Below are positions 16,055-29,900 of a DNA stretch of 64,000 nt, in pieces. Numbering within the stretch: the stretch's first letter is position 1; every line of letters begins with the position of its first letter. A model generated the notes under the pieces. That model was not told the origin of the DNA, made no database searches, and saw only the letters and a list, made by a program, of their open reading frames with translations. The stretch spans positions 672,001-736,000 of the forward strand of contig JAXDDX010000167.1 of the NCBI GenBank assembly GCA_034670405.1, read 5' to 3'. The position numbers and the translations under genes were made by a program. This DNA is from Hoplostethus atlanticus (Eukaryota > Chordata > Actinopteri > Trachichthyiformes > Trachichthyidae).

Positions 16055-16707
16055 CTCTTTACACAAATACATGTATGCATACAAAAATAAACACTTTGGC
16101 ATCAAATACTGGTACTCGAGACCTGAGAGATATACTGTGTAGTACCAGTGTATTCCGGGACAGCCGAGGTGCCGTTGGAAGCCGCGTCACAGTCTCCATT
16201 CTGATTCGTCGGTCTGCTTGGTGACATACACCGCAGAGGAGAATCAGGACGGCTGTTGGAGAGAGATCAATCAGTGAATAGGACCTTACAGGTATTCCCG
16301 TCATCGTTTGGATCCTTTGCACTAGAAGTGATGACAGACTGGATTCAGGATGGATTCGCAGTTTCTAATAAGAGCTCAAACAGTCAGCCGAAAGAACCCT
16401 CCCCTCCCCGTCTCTACCCACCCACCCCTGGGTAGAGGGAGATATTTGGGGACTGCTACATCGTTTTATTTACTTGGAGAAGTACTTGTGCCCAAAGGTA
16501 TAATTCAGAACTTGTGTGTTGTGAAAGGGAGACAAAGACTTCATCTATTAATCTTCATCTGATAATATCTGACATGTTTTAACCGGGTCATGTAATGTCA
16601 CTGTGAACTGCCCTGTTCAGACTTGAAACCTGGATGCAATGCAGCCATTCACAGGGCTCCCTAAGTTCTAAATACACCTAGACTTGTAGGAGAGAGAGGG
16701 AGAGGGA

Positions 16708-16779
<72 letters not shown>

Positions 16780-18197
16780 CACCCCGGAGGAAGAATCTGA
16801 CAGGTCGTTTTCTCTTCTCTGGTTATTGTGAGTTGAGCTGGAAGCATATTTGTACCCTCGCTGCTCGTCAAGCATGTACAAATACAAAAATGAGTTAGAG
16901 CGAAGACAAGGAGGGGCAGAGGGAACGTCCCTGCACATATTTAGCAGTGTGATGAAGGTCCCATATCATAGGAATTCAAATTGAACTATGTATGTGTTTA
17001 TATAAATATATGGCCAAAGATGTTTCATGGAGACATTGTTCAGTTTTGATTTTGAGTAGATACATTTTTGAAAAATCCACCTTTTTTACTTTTTATAGGC
17101 AGTTTCATGAAATCCGTCTAATCAGACCAGTCGGCACCATTTGAACTGACACACCCACTGGAAAGCCTCAACTCAGCAGGTTTACCTTGTTTGAATTGGA
17201 GGAGCCGGTGCTGTCACAACTAATTCACTTCAACTTTTAACTAAACTATTTGAAGAACATAATACTTATCCTGAGTACCTTTGAACAGACAATTATGAAA
17301 ACTGATCTTTAAAGACAGAAGAGAAATTACATGAACGAGAGGCAAAGTAATGGTCATAAGAGGAAGAGGACCAGAGGCTGGCAGTGTACCTCGAGGGTTT
17401 GTTAGTGGGACTGTTTCCTGGCTCGTCAGCCACGGCTGCCAAGTTGAGGGAGGAGTGGGAGTAGACCTTGGTCAACCTAGAGCCTTAAGATGCAGCAAGC
17501 GAGACAGAAAAGAAAGCAAGTGAGACATGTCATCCTCCACAAATGATGCAGACAACTGACGGGCCAATCAGTATCAAGATGCATCATCCTACCGGGTTTC
17601 GTCAAAATAAGACCAGAAATTTTGACCTTTAAACGTTGCGTCAGTCCCAAGATGCATCATCCCTCCAAGTTGCATCAAAATTGGAAGAGTGGTGTTCAAG
17701 TTTGAGTTAAAAACTTAAGAACAGAAAAGTCAACGTGCAGAAACTTTAGCTCTAGTGAAGTCAGTTGATTGTGAACTGGTCGATAACTCTATGCCTATCT
17801 TTCCACATTACCCATAGTTCCCTTGGCCGGGCTCCGAGACAGCTTTGACTCCTCCCTGGTCATGCTGCGGGGCCGGGAGCGGGTCTTCTTGACAGAAGCT
17901 TGTCCGGGATGTGCTGGTTTCTGCCGCAGCACTTTGTCCAGGTCGGCCATGATCCTGAGCTGCTGCCGGTGTGCGTACTCCCCTCGCGTGAAATCTCCTC
18001 GGCGAGCTGGCGTAGCCGGGAGGGTGGGGGAGGGGGAGGTGGTGCCAGCAGGAGGCGTATGAGAAGGAGACCCTCTTCGGTCTTCTATGGATACTGGTCT
18101 GAGAGTCGGAGACATTAGGTCACTTTGATATGGGCACAACTTAGCTTTTGATGCTTTTATGTTCTTAACAAATTCAAGTACAAAAAGTCATGAGTGC

Positions 18198-18232
<35 letters not shown>

Positions 18233-18354
18233 CCGTTTTCCCTTTCTTGCTCATGCCACTGTCTCCTCCTCCTCAGCTCCTCGGTTCTCCTCTGCTGTCT
18301 CTCTAACAGTAAAGTTCTACGCTGGGCCATCTCCTCCTCATTATGTACCTCCCC

Positions 18355-18420
<66 letters not shown>

Positions 18421-21400
18421 CATAACTGTACATCCCTTAAGAAAAAATACAACTTTTTATTTAACTGTATTGTGCATCTGTTACTGTCAAAACAAGATGT
18501 GTGCATGCAAGACAAGCTCGTCTCTCCCTTCCACTCACCTTAAAGAACAGTCCTAGCCCTCCTCTGGTCCCCAGCTCACTCTGTTCCCCACTTGGCTCCA
18601 GAGCTTCTGCCTGTCTCGTCTGTTCTCCTTTGGATTCTGTTTGTTGTTCTGACGACTCCCCCGGTTCTGCTGCCGGATCCAGTTGCTCTGTGGGATCCGC
18701 GGGTTCTCCCGCCCGTCCTCTAGTGGCTTCCACAGCAGGATCTGTGTGGTCGCTCACGGAATCCGAGGAAAACTCCTGCCCCTCGTCTGTTGGTTCATCG
18801 CTGCCCCCCTCTGGCCCTCCCAGGGATGACAGTGACACCTCAATGATGCTACAACGCTTCCCTGCACCTCCTCCTGTCCCTCCCTCACCTCCTGCACTGT
18901 ACGCAGCAGAAAACGACAGAGTCTCGCTCTCAAACGAGCACTCGGAAGGAGCACCTGAGCTACTGCCGCCGGCCGCCCCATGACGGTCTCTCTTGAGCTG
19001 GGGAAAGAGTGCCAACCCTCCTCCTACCTCCCCATCCTCCTGCTCCAACTCCAGGCTGAACTGGGTGGGTGTCTCGCTAGAGCCTGTTTCTGAGGCACTC
19101 TCCTCAGGCTGTGGCTGCTGGGCAGGCTGGGCGGGCTCCTGGGGAGTCCGGGGCCCGCCGATGCGGAAGGAAGAGGAGGTCTGAACTTGACACTTGCTGG
19201 GGGACACTCGGCGCAGGTGGGGCAGGGTGTCCACATTCTGGGGTGGTGTTAAGACACGAGTGAGCGGGGGGAACTTGAGCTCGGAGGGCCGCGGGTGAGG
19301 TTGGTGAGGGGGACGCGGGTGGTGTTTGGGGCTGCGGGGAGCGGAGGATGAGTGGATCTTAGTGCGGGGGATGGGGCAGGAGGACGAGACGGCATGTTTG
19401 GGGGAAGTGGCGGAGTGCACGTGAGCATGCCGAGAGGGGGAGGTGGCAGAGGAGGGATTGGCATGACCGGGAATGACCCAAGCTTTACTGGTGCTCCTGG
19501 TAGGAGTCTTAGTCGGGGTTCGTGGCGGGGCCTTGGTTGGGGTGCGGGGAGGCGTTTTGGGAGGCGTTTTGGGGTTGGCTTTAGGTGCTGATTTCGGCGT
19601 GGCTTTGGGTGCGTTTTTGGGCGTCGTTCTCGGCTTGCCCATGAGTTGCTGTTGCTGTTCAGTCAGTTTCTGCATGTCCTTCTGTAGGGACTGCAGAGCT
19701 TCACTCAGTTTCTGCACCACTTCGTTATATTCCACTAGGACACCCTCTCCTCCTCCTCCTCCTCCTCCTTTCTCTTCCTCTGCCCCTTTCTTACTTTCAA
19801 CAGAGAACGTGACCTGCTTCTCTAGTCGAGGTGGATGGTGGACGTTTCCTTCAATTGGCTTCTCTTTCTCCTCTCTTTCTTTACCCTTCTTTTCTGTCTC
19901 CTCCTTCTCCTCCTCCTGTTTCAGTTGCTCCTCCATGCGGGTGAGGCGCTCCTCCAGGGTGAGATTATCCTCCTCTGCTCCTTCCCCTCCTCCCTCCCCT
20001 TGCTCTCTCTTCAGCTGAAGGAAGGCGTTTTTTCCCAGCCTCTGCCTGTGTTTGGCGAAGATGGCTTCAATACGTCTCTTCTGGGCTTCGATGCTCCTGC
20101 GTTTCTCCTCCAGACGAGCCCCCAGCTCCCAGGCCTCGGAGCCTGGCTCGGGGCCTCGGGGACCTGGGCTGTCCTGGCGGCCGGGGCCCCCTGCTGGGGT
20201 GGAGGGTGTATGTGGAGTTCCCGGGGTGGTTGGAGTCGGGGCAGTAGCCGACTCTTCCCCCGGAGCAGGGGGCTGCCTCCTTCTGCTGTCTCGGCGCTCG
20301 GCAAAACTCGTCATGCGTGGGCTGTTGCTAGTGCTGTCGTTACCTTGGCGACCGTTACTGGGTCGAAGGTTACCGGCGGTGTTTCTGGGGATATCATCTG
20401 ATGCTTCAGAGGAGTCTACACTGCCATCTCGTAGTACAGAGTCGTCATCACGTGACATCTCGGGGGTCTGCCTGGACCTCTCCCTCCTCTCCCCCCTTCC
20501 TTGCCTTTCAGTCTCATCCACCTCGCCTCCAACGGGCCGGTACATAATTCCAGAACGGCAGGGGGCGGAGCTACTGAGCTGGGCCGAGTCCTCGGGGGAG
20601 TGTAGGAAGAAGCCAGCAGGGGCTCCCTCTGGACGTAACCTGGGCTCTGGCCTTCCTCCCACCCCTCCTCTTCCACTTCTTCCACCATTCTCGACTGTCT
20701 TTCCCTTCCTTCCATCTTTGCTTCCGGGAGTATGGACCACCTGCAGCGCCTCCTCGATGGTCGGTAGCTCCCCCAGTGGAGGTGTGTGTGAGTGGGGGTG
20801 AGGTCCCCAGGATGAGCGCTGCGAGGGGGCAGACGCACTGACCAGGTGGCTCAGGTCTCCCGGGGGGCTGTACGGGACGCACGTCACCCCTGATGACATC
20901 ATAGCGGGGACGCCGGTGGTCAGGCTGTCGGTGCTGACAGAGCGCAGGACTGACTCTATAGGGTTGCCCATGACAATGTCAACGTCACTGTCCAGCCCAA
21001 ACGGTATGCTGAAAGTCACCGCTGAGAGAGGACGACTGGAGAGAGGTGAATGGACAGATGGACAGACGGACAGATGGACGGGTTGTACGAGACAATCACG
21101 AAAAGGGATGATTGAAGTGGAGAGGGAAGACAAAAATGAGAGGAACATCAAACAAACAACTGAGATAAAATGTGAAAATAATTTGGAAACATAGCTACCC
21201 GATTTGTTTCTTGGTCCAGGTTTTGTTTTCTGGAATGACAAATGAAAAAAGTCAATGAGTCTATGTCAATTCCAGTCCATGAAACACATTTCTAAACATT
21301 CCTGGTTTCTTACCCGGTGACACCGGGGAGGAGATGGGCACAAAGGGTTGTTTGAAGATAAAAGAGGGAGAACCACTGGAACAGAACAACACAGTAAAAT

Positions 21401-22040
21401 GCCGTTCATTCACAGCTCATTTATCAAAAACAAACACAAAAGTAATGTTTCTCAATGTGTGTGTGTGTGTGTGTTAGCCCCTGGTACCTGTTGCTATTCC
21501 CACTGACAGGACTTGTGACGTCCAACAAAGCTGAGGCATCTGAAACACACAGAAGCACTGCCATTTAACTGATAGTCCATGTGGTACTCAAACTAACGTA
21601 ACAATACTAAAGGAGCCACTTTAATGCAGTGGATGTAACAGACCTGTGAGGTCGAGTGGTTGTATGGGCTCCACGAAGTCAGGCCTCTGAACCTCAAACC
21701 ATTCCAGCAGCTCAGCTATGAAACTCATGATGTTCACCTGAGGAAAGGAGACCGTGGGTTACTGTGGAGGCTACCACCCAGAAGTACAAAGGCCTTAATG
21801 ATACTAGTATGTTGACTAGGGTGGAAATGTGAACGGTCACGGGTTCCTACATGCAGAGTTGGTGGAGCGTAGAGCAGGTCCTCCACAGCCAGGGGGCAGC
21901 AGCTCTGTAGACTGTTCCCACAAAACTCCTTGATCAGCTGCAGGTTGTACAGGCTGTCGGCCACCGACATGGTGTCCTTCAGACACACATCTAGGGGCAG
22001 AGATGATTGAGTTATACGGATGCATAGTCATATAAGTGTG

Positions 22041-22082
<42 letters not shown>

Positions 22083-24222
22083 CAGATAGTAGAAGTCACA
22101 TACATTTTGAATTAGTACAACCTAGTTCATTTGAGCCCCTTGGAGATGGTGGTTATTTACCCATTGAATGCTTTGTCAACTGAAATTCATTGCATTCCAG
22201 GAGCAAAGCTTATTCAACATGAGGAAGATGCATTGCCTGCATATCCCAAAACACCCTGCAGTCTCATTTACAACTGATATGTTAGTGTAAGTATAAGAAA
22301 TTCAAACTACTACTACTACTTTTTTGTTATGAGACATGATGCATCCACCTTTCAAGCTGTTTTAGTGTCTGGCAAGATTGTCAAGCAAACATATCTGACT
22401 TTTATATATGAAACCATATTCAAATGTATTCGGGGAGTGTGTGTGTGCGCATGTATACGTGCATGCACATGTGCGTGTTTGCGCCTGCAGATGTGTGTGT
22501 GTACCCTCCAGAGGCAGCACGCCGGGGCAGTAGTAGTGCAACACTGCAGCTATAGCGCAGCCATTAGACAGATCTTTGACCCCAGAGACCAGAGGAAAAG
22601 TAGGAGTCAGCTTACACTGCACCTTGTCCTTCCTATAGCGGATCTAAGGAAGAGAGAGAGGGAAGGACGAGGAGGGAGAGAAGAGGAAGCAGAAGAAGAG
22701 GAAAAAGAAGAAGAAGAGTTGTGCGGGGAGAGGTGGGGAAAAGAAATAATAAAATACAGATATGAAAATAGAAAAAAGGCTAAGGTATGTATGGTTGAGA
22801 GAGTTGTTACAGATGTGTAAGTGTCAAACGAAAGAGTAAATCAGCCAGGATTGTCCCTCCTCCAGACAATACTGCTACATAAAGACTCAAACTGTGAAGC
22901 CAGCCAACATCCAATAAAATTGCAAAGAGAATAAAACGCATAGAAACCAAGCACAAGACCAACGATGCCTCAATGCACAAACATTGCACACACACATACA
23001 CACACACACACACACCAGAATGTGCAGTGCACAGCTAAAAAACAAGACATTGCAGTGAACAAAATAAAGGATAGAAAAATATGGATGAATGAAAAATGTG
23101 GATGATAATAGAAAGGGGAAGATTGCCCTCTAGTGTCCATGCAGCAGGAACAGGCAGTGAAGGCACTTTGGCCCCAATCTCCAATCAACCAGGTACAAAC
23201 TACACAGAGAAAAACTGTCAAAAGGGAAGAGCAAGTGAAACCTCTGAAGCTACATCGTCATTTACAACGGGCACACGAGCCAAGATACATAAGAGAATCC
23301 GGTCAACGCAAAAACAACTGCTGCATGAACTGTTACGCAGCCTGGTTGCAGGAGGACCAAGACGGAGGTAAATACAGTACTGTAACTGAGTAAATATCAA
23401 AGAGCAATGTCCAGTTGTCTTACGCCTCCCACAACATGGCTCGGTAACACAAAGCAATAACACATAGTGTGAACGAATAAGGACTTTTAACTGATCCATC
23501 CAACCTCGGGGTTGGAGTGGCAATTAGTTCGTAGTCTGTACGTCAATCATTCTGCCGATATGATTGACAGCGTGAGAGAGGTGTGGCGATTCGTCAGTCT
23601 GTCTGTCAGTCAAGTATGTTGCTACGAGAGACAAGGAGGGTGAGGATGAGGAGGGTGAGGAGGAAGGTGGCGTGTTATACGTTACCACTGGCGGCTTATT
23701 TCCCGACTCCTTCAAACAAAAAGCGATAGCATGCTGGATGGGGATGGTAGAGAGAGGGAGACAAGCATAAATGACAAGGGGGCCGGTCATCATGGAGAAC
23801 CGCCACACCACACAGTCACATGGCACCGCTCAGGGAGACAAAGAGCAACGGGGAAGGAGGAGAGAGGGCAACAAATAAGGGGGGGGCAGAGATACTGTGA
23901 TGCTGTGATAACCCACGGTTTCCACCGCCCCTCGCCGCTCCATACCCTCCCTCCCCCTCCATCATCTCCTTCTTCCCCTCTGCTCTGATAATTGGGTAGC
24001 TTGAGGTGGAACTGAGACACAGATGGCTGAATGTCATAGACCAAGGTCATAAAACCCAGCGTCCACAACAGCAATTAACAATAAGCAGCACATCTCGGTG
24101 GTCAGTTCAAAAAGGTCAAGATTTTCAACATTACTGTCATATATACGCAAAAAGGCACTTCGGCTGGGACAGAGAAGAGATATGTATTCCAGCAGGCGCA
24201 GTAATGTCAGCCATAGCACACA

Positions 24223-24275
<53 letters not shown>

Positions 24276-24444
24276 AGGAAGAGAGGACACTTACTGGGAC
24301 TAGTTTCCAGTACCAGCGGTTGGAGGGACACTGCCAGGCAGAAGCAAGGCGTGAGAGAGGACAAAACAAAGACAAAAAAGCAGAGCAAGGTAGATGTTAG
24401 CAGCTTTAGCAATACAGCTGTATAGTCTGTAGCAAAAATGTTGC

Positions 24445-24486
<42 letters not shown>

Positions 24487-25931
24487 GTGCGTGTGTGTGT
24501 GCGATTGCATTTTCACCGTTTCCTGAGCAGGCTGCAGGTCTGTACATGTCTGAGATTTGGGAGGCTCTTCTTCTTCTGTGCTTTCTCTCAACGTCTGGTT
24601 CAGCTGTATGCACACACACAACCAATTCATCAAATGTCAACCTCGGGTCACTATCCGAGCACCCCGTTGTTGTGTTGTGGTGGTGGTGTGGTCTCACCCT
24701 GTTGACCCAGAAGAGCAGAGCGTTCTCCCACGGAGCCCCGCCCCCCATCTGCTCCGCCTCCACTGCCATCTTCACCCTGCCCACTGTCTCTTTGGCAGCC
24801 AGTGACATCAAGGCGTCAATCAGGGCCAGGTGGGCCTTCTGCATCCATCACAAGAGGGGAAACAACTGTCAGCCAACAGAGAATGGAGGAGGGTAGCAAT
24901 GACATCTTTACAAAAAAGGAGAGTGGATAGTTGACCAACTTTTAGAGGGTTTTGCTTACTTAGAGAGTTGGAAAATAGAGGAAAGTTCCAGTGGGATTCA
25001 ACCCTAGACCAGCAGGGGGTATTCATGTGGCTCAAGCAGCAGACTTACCCACCTCACTATCGCTCAGCATATAAGGACAGATTTGATTTGGTATAAACCA
25101 GACAAAGGGAATCGCAAAAATAAAAATTGAGGAATGCATAAGCCCTTTTACACTCTTCCTCACACACACACACACACACACACACACCGTCTTGATGGGG
25201 ATGCGGCTGAGGTCCTCCTCAGTGACGTCTACATTCTGGTCCTTGGGGGTGAAACCCTTCCTGGTGAGGAGCTGCAGCAGGGCTGAGTTATTGGCTGGGG
25301 ACCCCTGCGATGCTGGCTGGGAGACCCCATGGGCCTGGGCTAGCAGGGCCTGGGCCCGGCAGTAGAGCTCCGAGGACAGAAGCAGCTTGGACACGCCTGG
25401 TTTGAGATGCTCTTGTTCATACTGGTCCTTGTAAAGTGGCTCGCGCAACTCCACCGGAACATTCTCTGAACAGGGGAGAGATGAGGGACACAGTGAGCTT
25501 TTCAACATAAAGAAAGGAGAGATACGCTGAGCTTATGAAGAGAGAAAGAACCACAGCATTCATTTGTAATATTTTAGTGGATGGCACAAACTGACTAGAA
25601 GGGAAACACCCTCATTCACCAGCTAAAGGACTTTCTAACAGGCAAAGAGGGACAAACTGAGTCAGCTTGCCTAAATCGTTCTCCTAAGGGGAGGCAGACT
25701 GAATTAACTATAGAGACTTTCTTTATGAAATCAATGTCCCATGTGGAAGAGGTCATTTAGGTCACGCGGGCCCCTGCAGCTAAAACTAAGTAACTGCTGG
25801 ACAAATCCAAAGTTTTTCCCATGAAGGAAACTAGGTGACAATAAGTGACAACCACTGCAGGAGGAGAGTGAATAAATCCCTTCCAGAGATAATGTCATCA
25901 TCTGCATGAGCAGCTCAGCTAGGTTAACCAG

Positions 25932-25986
<55 letters not shown>

Positions 25987-27336
25987 AATGGGTCTCTCTC
26001 ACAGCTTCCCCTGACTGACCCATATTCCGACTCTGCAGTCTGTGGGTGGCTGCTCAAGGAGTCAGGATAATCTTGGAGACTGGAGTGGACTCTTCCATTC
26101 CCACAGGGAATGAGGGGGAATCGTCGTCCACTTCTCTTCCCTCTGCTCTGCACTCTCTCCTCCTCCTCTCTAATACTCCTCCTCTGTCCATACGCTTCTA
26201 ACTATGACTCCTATTAAGATCCCCAACTCCTTGTTGTTGCTCCGTTCTTCCTCCTCTCTGTACCTTATGTAGGCTTTCTTATGTAACTGCTTCTTTTCAT
26301 CCTCCTCTCTATACAAACACCTCATTTTCTCTGCACCACTCAAATACAGCCAACACTGAGGAGGAGACTGGAGGGGATGAGGAGAAGACGAGACAAGACA
26401 AGACAAGAGAAAATAATTTGAAAGTACAATTTGAGAGGATAGCTAGAGTGAAATCTGAATGGAGAGCAGTGGCACTACATAAATGTCAACAATAGTTGCT
26501 GAATAAGAACACTAATGTGAGTCACATCTTTTAAATTAAGTCAACCCAATGCCAGGGGATACAAAACATGCACTCAAATGAAGTGTGATACACTTCATGC
26601 ACTCACTGTGAGAGTGAGAGTTACGTAACTCAATACACTGTGAGCGTGACAACCCTCTGCCACAGAACTGGGACGATCAGAATGGCTATACCGAATCAAA
26701 TCAGCACCCCTGAATGATCACGTGACCGGTACACCTCACGATGGCTGCCACTGGATGTATGATACTGTTGTCATGGATATCAGCATCGGTGCAGTGCGTG
26801 AGACACAGGGGAACATCATGCGTTACTATGGCCCTCGTTTATCTTCACATGCTGACGACAGCCAGCCGTGCCTCATGCACTGTCACCAATGCTCGTCTCC
26901 ATGAATCAAAATTCTTTGGCAGCCATCTTGAAGTGTACCAAAAGAGATACCTTGGTCCGTCAGGAAGTGGTCATTCTGCTGATTCTATTTCTATTGCCCT
27001 CTCCTTTCACACTCTGCAGCACTGGAGGGAAACAGAACCGCCGTCGCTATGGGAACGGCGGAACAGGAAAGTGGCCATTCTGTCCCAATCAAAGCGGAGA
27101 CTGTGGGACTGGACTGCAGAGTAGGGACCAGCTAACCCATTTAGCTTAATGCTAATCTAATATGGTACAAACAGGCTAGTGGAGCTCAGACAGGCACAGT
27201 AGCAGGAAACACTGCCAGAGAGCATCGCAGCTTAGTGGACATTGTTTGCCAGGTGAAACAGTAACAAGCAATACATGCAAGTAGCAATGCATTATAATGA
27301 CACTCACTGACACCCCCGCCCCAAACCCCATAAGCA

Positions 27337-27371
<35 letters not shown>

Positions 27372-29075
27372 CTCTTTCATACAGCCTGGCACACCTTTAA
27401 GGAAGAGGGGGTGGGGGGGGGGGGGGGGGTCGCAAAATGAATCGCAATGAATGAATCAAGATCAAGATCACATAAAGACAACAGGACTCTTCTTCACATT
27501 CAGTTTCAAAGTCACTTGGTGAAGTCAGACATGTTCGCCACAACAATAACATAAATGCCCAAGTGAGAGCAAGAAATAAGTGTGTGTGTGTGTGTGTGTG
27601 TATGAATCACTGACCCGTCTGTTTTTGCAACGGTCGTCCTGTGGTCATGTCAGGTAAATAAAATCTCAGCTAAATCAGGAGTGACATTACTGCTGTTTTC
27701 TTCTGGGCCTCCATTAAAGTTCTATGAGGTAGCCAGCGGGGCTTCCCAGCTGACAGACACAATGGAGCCCCCCCAGTGAGCATGTCTTCAGCTCATCTCC
27801 TCTCTTGTTGACTGCTAGGCTACATGTAATGTCACATGACACTCTATTCAAAAAGATCAATATGGAAAATGAACGTGGGCAATTACACAAAAATAACTAT
27901 GTAAGTTACTAATACTGCTACTATTGTTGTTGCCTAATCATTAGATGAGCCGGTAGACAGGGTCATTCTGTGACTCATGAAAACGTCCTCGCTGCAAAAA
28001 AAATGACATTTATTGGAAATTGATTTTGGACACCGGAAACCATTTTCTTTCTATGCGCTATGCTGATATACACGCATTTGTATACAAGTATACATAATTT
28101 ATTTTGGCCATTCAAAACATTTCTAATTAATGTCATTTACATGCACAAATACATGTTTTGGCCATTTTTGTATATTTTCAAAATATCACTAAACACATTC
28201 TGAAGCTCACGTGACATGTATCTTTCGCAGTATCTGTACACCCATTGTCTGTACACCTTACACAGCACACTCAGACACGCGTTATAGCACAGCGTGCGTG
28301 CGTAACACTGACATAAATATTATGCGGTCTATTGGCCCACGTACAGCCGGCCCACACAGCATCGGCTGGAAGGTAGAGATGTACTAGGCCTTCTCATCTT
28401 TACCAAAAGAGGAGTACTCTTTCTTAAACTATATTAGCCTAGTTATTCTTGTCGCGCCTTGCGTAGCCTTTATCTTTAGCCTGGCCAGTGGTATGACAGT
28501 CAACCCAAATACAGGCCCATAGCCTCAACTCTGACAAACGGCTTTGTTGCAATGCTGCGATGACAGCCTCCAGTTACTTCCCTGCCACATGGACCATTAT
28601 AAAGAAATTCTCTCTTTCTGATGCTCCTCATATTCATTTAATGGGTTTTGTTGCAATTCCGCTTTAGGAATATGCTACGCTGCGTACAGTCTTAACCCAC
28701 ACAGCCTAGCAGGGGTAAGAACTACGACGGGATATCTAGGGCAACAGGGCAGTGGTTGAGAGGGATGGATGCTGCAGGGAATAATACTGGCGGCTCCCTT
28801 CAACGCTTACAAAACGACAAATGCTCATTTAACTCAAGAGCCCAATATAGTGTGATAAATTATTGAGCGCCCCACCCAAGCAGCGCATCGCCTTTACTTA
28901 CGTGGACGGCGCTGTGTCCCTATAAAAACGGATGAAGCCTACCTGCAGACCCGTAGGATTTTGCCAGGAGCCACCGGACGCTGGCACAGATCTTGGCTCG
29001 GTTGAAATCGTACTGGTCCAGCGGTTTAATCTCCGGTACCGTGAATGTCTTCTTCATCGTACTGGCATCCTCCAT
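15324..29075 (-). CDS. camsap3: CAMSAP3, microtubule minus-end-binding protein
   Basis: Eighteen coding exons: 29075-28943, 25465-25188, 24838-24698, 24603-24517, 24330-24295, 22643-22505, 21990-21851, 21737-21644, 21539-21488, 21375-21314, 21229-21199, 21035-18539, 18354-18233, 18098-17812, 17483-17390, 16252-16146, 16004-15886 and 15707-15324. They total 4803 nt (1600 residues) with consistent phases. The N-terminal calponin-homology region includes LDQYDFNRAK, YKDQYEQEHLKP and KDTMSVADSLYNLQLIKEF. The signature FGLDSDVDIVMG is followed by coiled coils (LEEKRRSIEAQKRRIEAIFA; EEMAQRRTLLLERQQRR) and the C-terminal CKK domain (FLILLRDASCQFRGVYT to MSVDAFTIPGHLW), which recognises microtubule minus ends. 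GDFTRGEYAHRQQLRIMADL and RLTKVYSHSSLNL favour CAMSAP3 over CAMSAP1 or 2. The protein stabilises non-centrosomal microtubules, notably in epithelia. It is longer than the roughly 1250-residue human protein, mostly in the linker encoded by the 2.5-kb exon. Confidence 0.96.
15366..15449 (-). repeat. camsap3: In-frame polyglycine tract (GGN)28 in the CAMSAP3 C-terminus
   Basis: Twenty-eight consecutive glycine codons (GGA block, then GGC block) separate the CKK domain end (GHLWQ) from a short basic tail (RRASITKKAVIPK). The human tail at this position is short and lysine-rich. Confidence 0.93.
16690..16774. repeat. (AG)n microsatellite in a camsap3 intron
   Basis: An almost pure AG tract in the intron between the exons at 17390-17483 and 16146-16252. 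Other camsap3 intron microsatellites are (AC)n at 16024-16052 and 18358-18419, and (TG)n at 18199-18229, 22041-22075, 24449-24502 and 25937-25984. An (AG)n tract lies at 24227-24271. Confidence 0.9.
24295..24330 (-). other. camsap3: 36-nt camsap3 microexon encoding the WYWKLVP motif
   Basis: This 12-codon exon (CPSNRWYWKLVP) has clean AG and GT borders and phase 0 on both sides, so it can be skipped without a frame change. The motif is found in CAMSAP1 and CAMSAP2, but from memory it is absent from the main human CAMSAP3 form. Confidence 0.75.
27407..27429 (+). repeat. Long G run (about 17 consecutive G) in camsap3 intron 1
   Basis: GGGGGT is followed by about 17 G on the + strand, next to a (CA)n tract at 27341-27367. 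It could form a G-quadruplex and is a likely site of sequencing error. The rest of intron 1 (25466-28942) shows no other coding exon. Confidence 0.7.
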
Positions 29076-29900
29076 CGCCGCGCTGTTCTGCACGAAGGAC
29101 ACGGAGGCACCACAGCACCGGGGATATGTGATGATGAAGAAGGGAGGGAGGAGGGAGGGAGGAGAATAAGGAGGAGAGGACCCTGTAGTGATAGATATGC
29201 TGAACAAAAATGCGTGACAACTAAAAGTTTAAAACAAAGAGTGAAATTGGAAACATCAATATGAACGGAATCCAAATCAATAACATGCAATAATAAAACA
29301 CACTTTTACCATCAATTGTTCACACGTCTTCTACACTTCCCGCCCCCTAAACGTCACGTGTCGGCCAGCGGGGTGTCATACAAAATTCCCTCTTATTCTT
29401 ATTTACCACTTAGTTGGGTCGATCGTGTGCGCACTGCTCCTAATTCCGATATTCCCGACAGCACCTGAAGGTAGCAATATCGCTCCGCTCTTTCACTAAT
29501 TAACAACCTTTGTTTGTATTGTTTAGTGCAGTTAATGGTCATTGTGCTGTTAATTAAAGACGCGTGCTCGAGGTGCTCTTGAGCAAGGCACGTCACCCCC
29601 AACTGCTCAGGTGCCTACATCATTTGAGGGTTTATGGTGCTTTAATTGACAGAGACAGGAGCAGTGTCCTTCAGCCACCAGGAATGTTGCACAACTAGTT
29701 TTTCCTCATTGTTTTCTTTCCTGGGTGTGTTAGGAATCATGTGAGTGAGGAATAAATGTTACTTCTGCAGTCTCACCGTACAGTCGCTACCCAGATCTGA
29801 CCCAGCATCAGATACACGTCATGATGGTGAAGGGAAGAACAACAGGATTATTAAGCAGATTCCATTTTAATCACACACGGACGACCTGAAGGAACACCAG
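29076..29900. promoter_or_regulatory. Divergent promoter region between camsap3 and the orphan + gene
   Basis: camsap3 starts leftward at 29075, and the first exon of the + gene ends at 29924. Between them, 29351-29360 reads ACGTCACGTG, an overlapping CRE-half/E-box. The stretch 29566-29625 resembles a widespread fish repeat (GAGCAAGGCACGTCACCCCC). The exact transcription starts are not visible. Confidence 0.4.

Noticed and set aside
17560-17690. Repeated CCAAGATGCATCATCC-like phrases in a camsap3 intron
   Set aside because: Only two imperfect copies are seen, with no defined borders; too weak to call an element.
19473-20801. Several + strand frames of 180-250 codons opposite the large camsap3 exon
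   Set aside because: They are low-complexity antisense shadows of GC-rich, Pro/Glu-rich coding sequence. The minus strand encodes recognised CAMSAP3 motifs.
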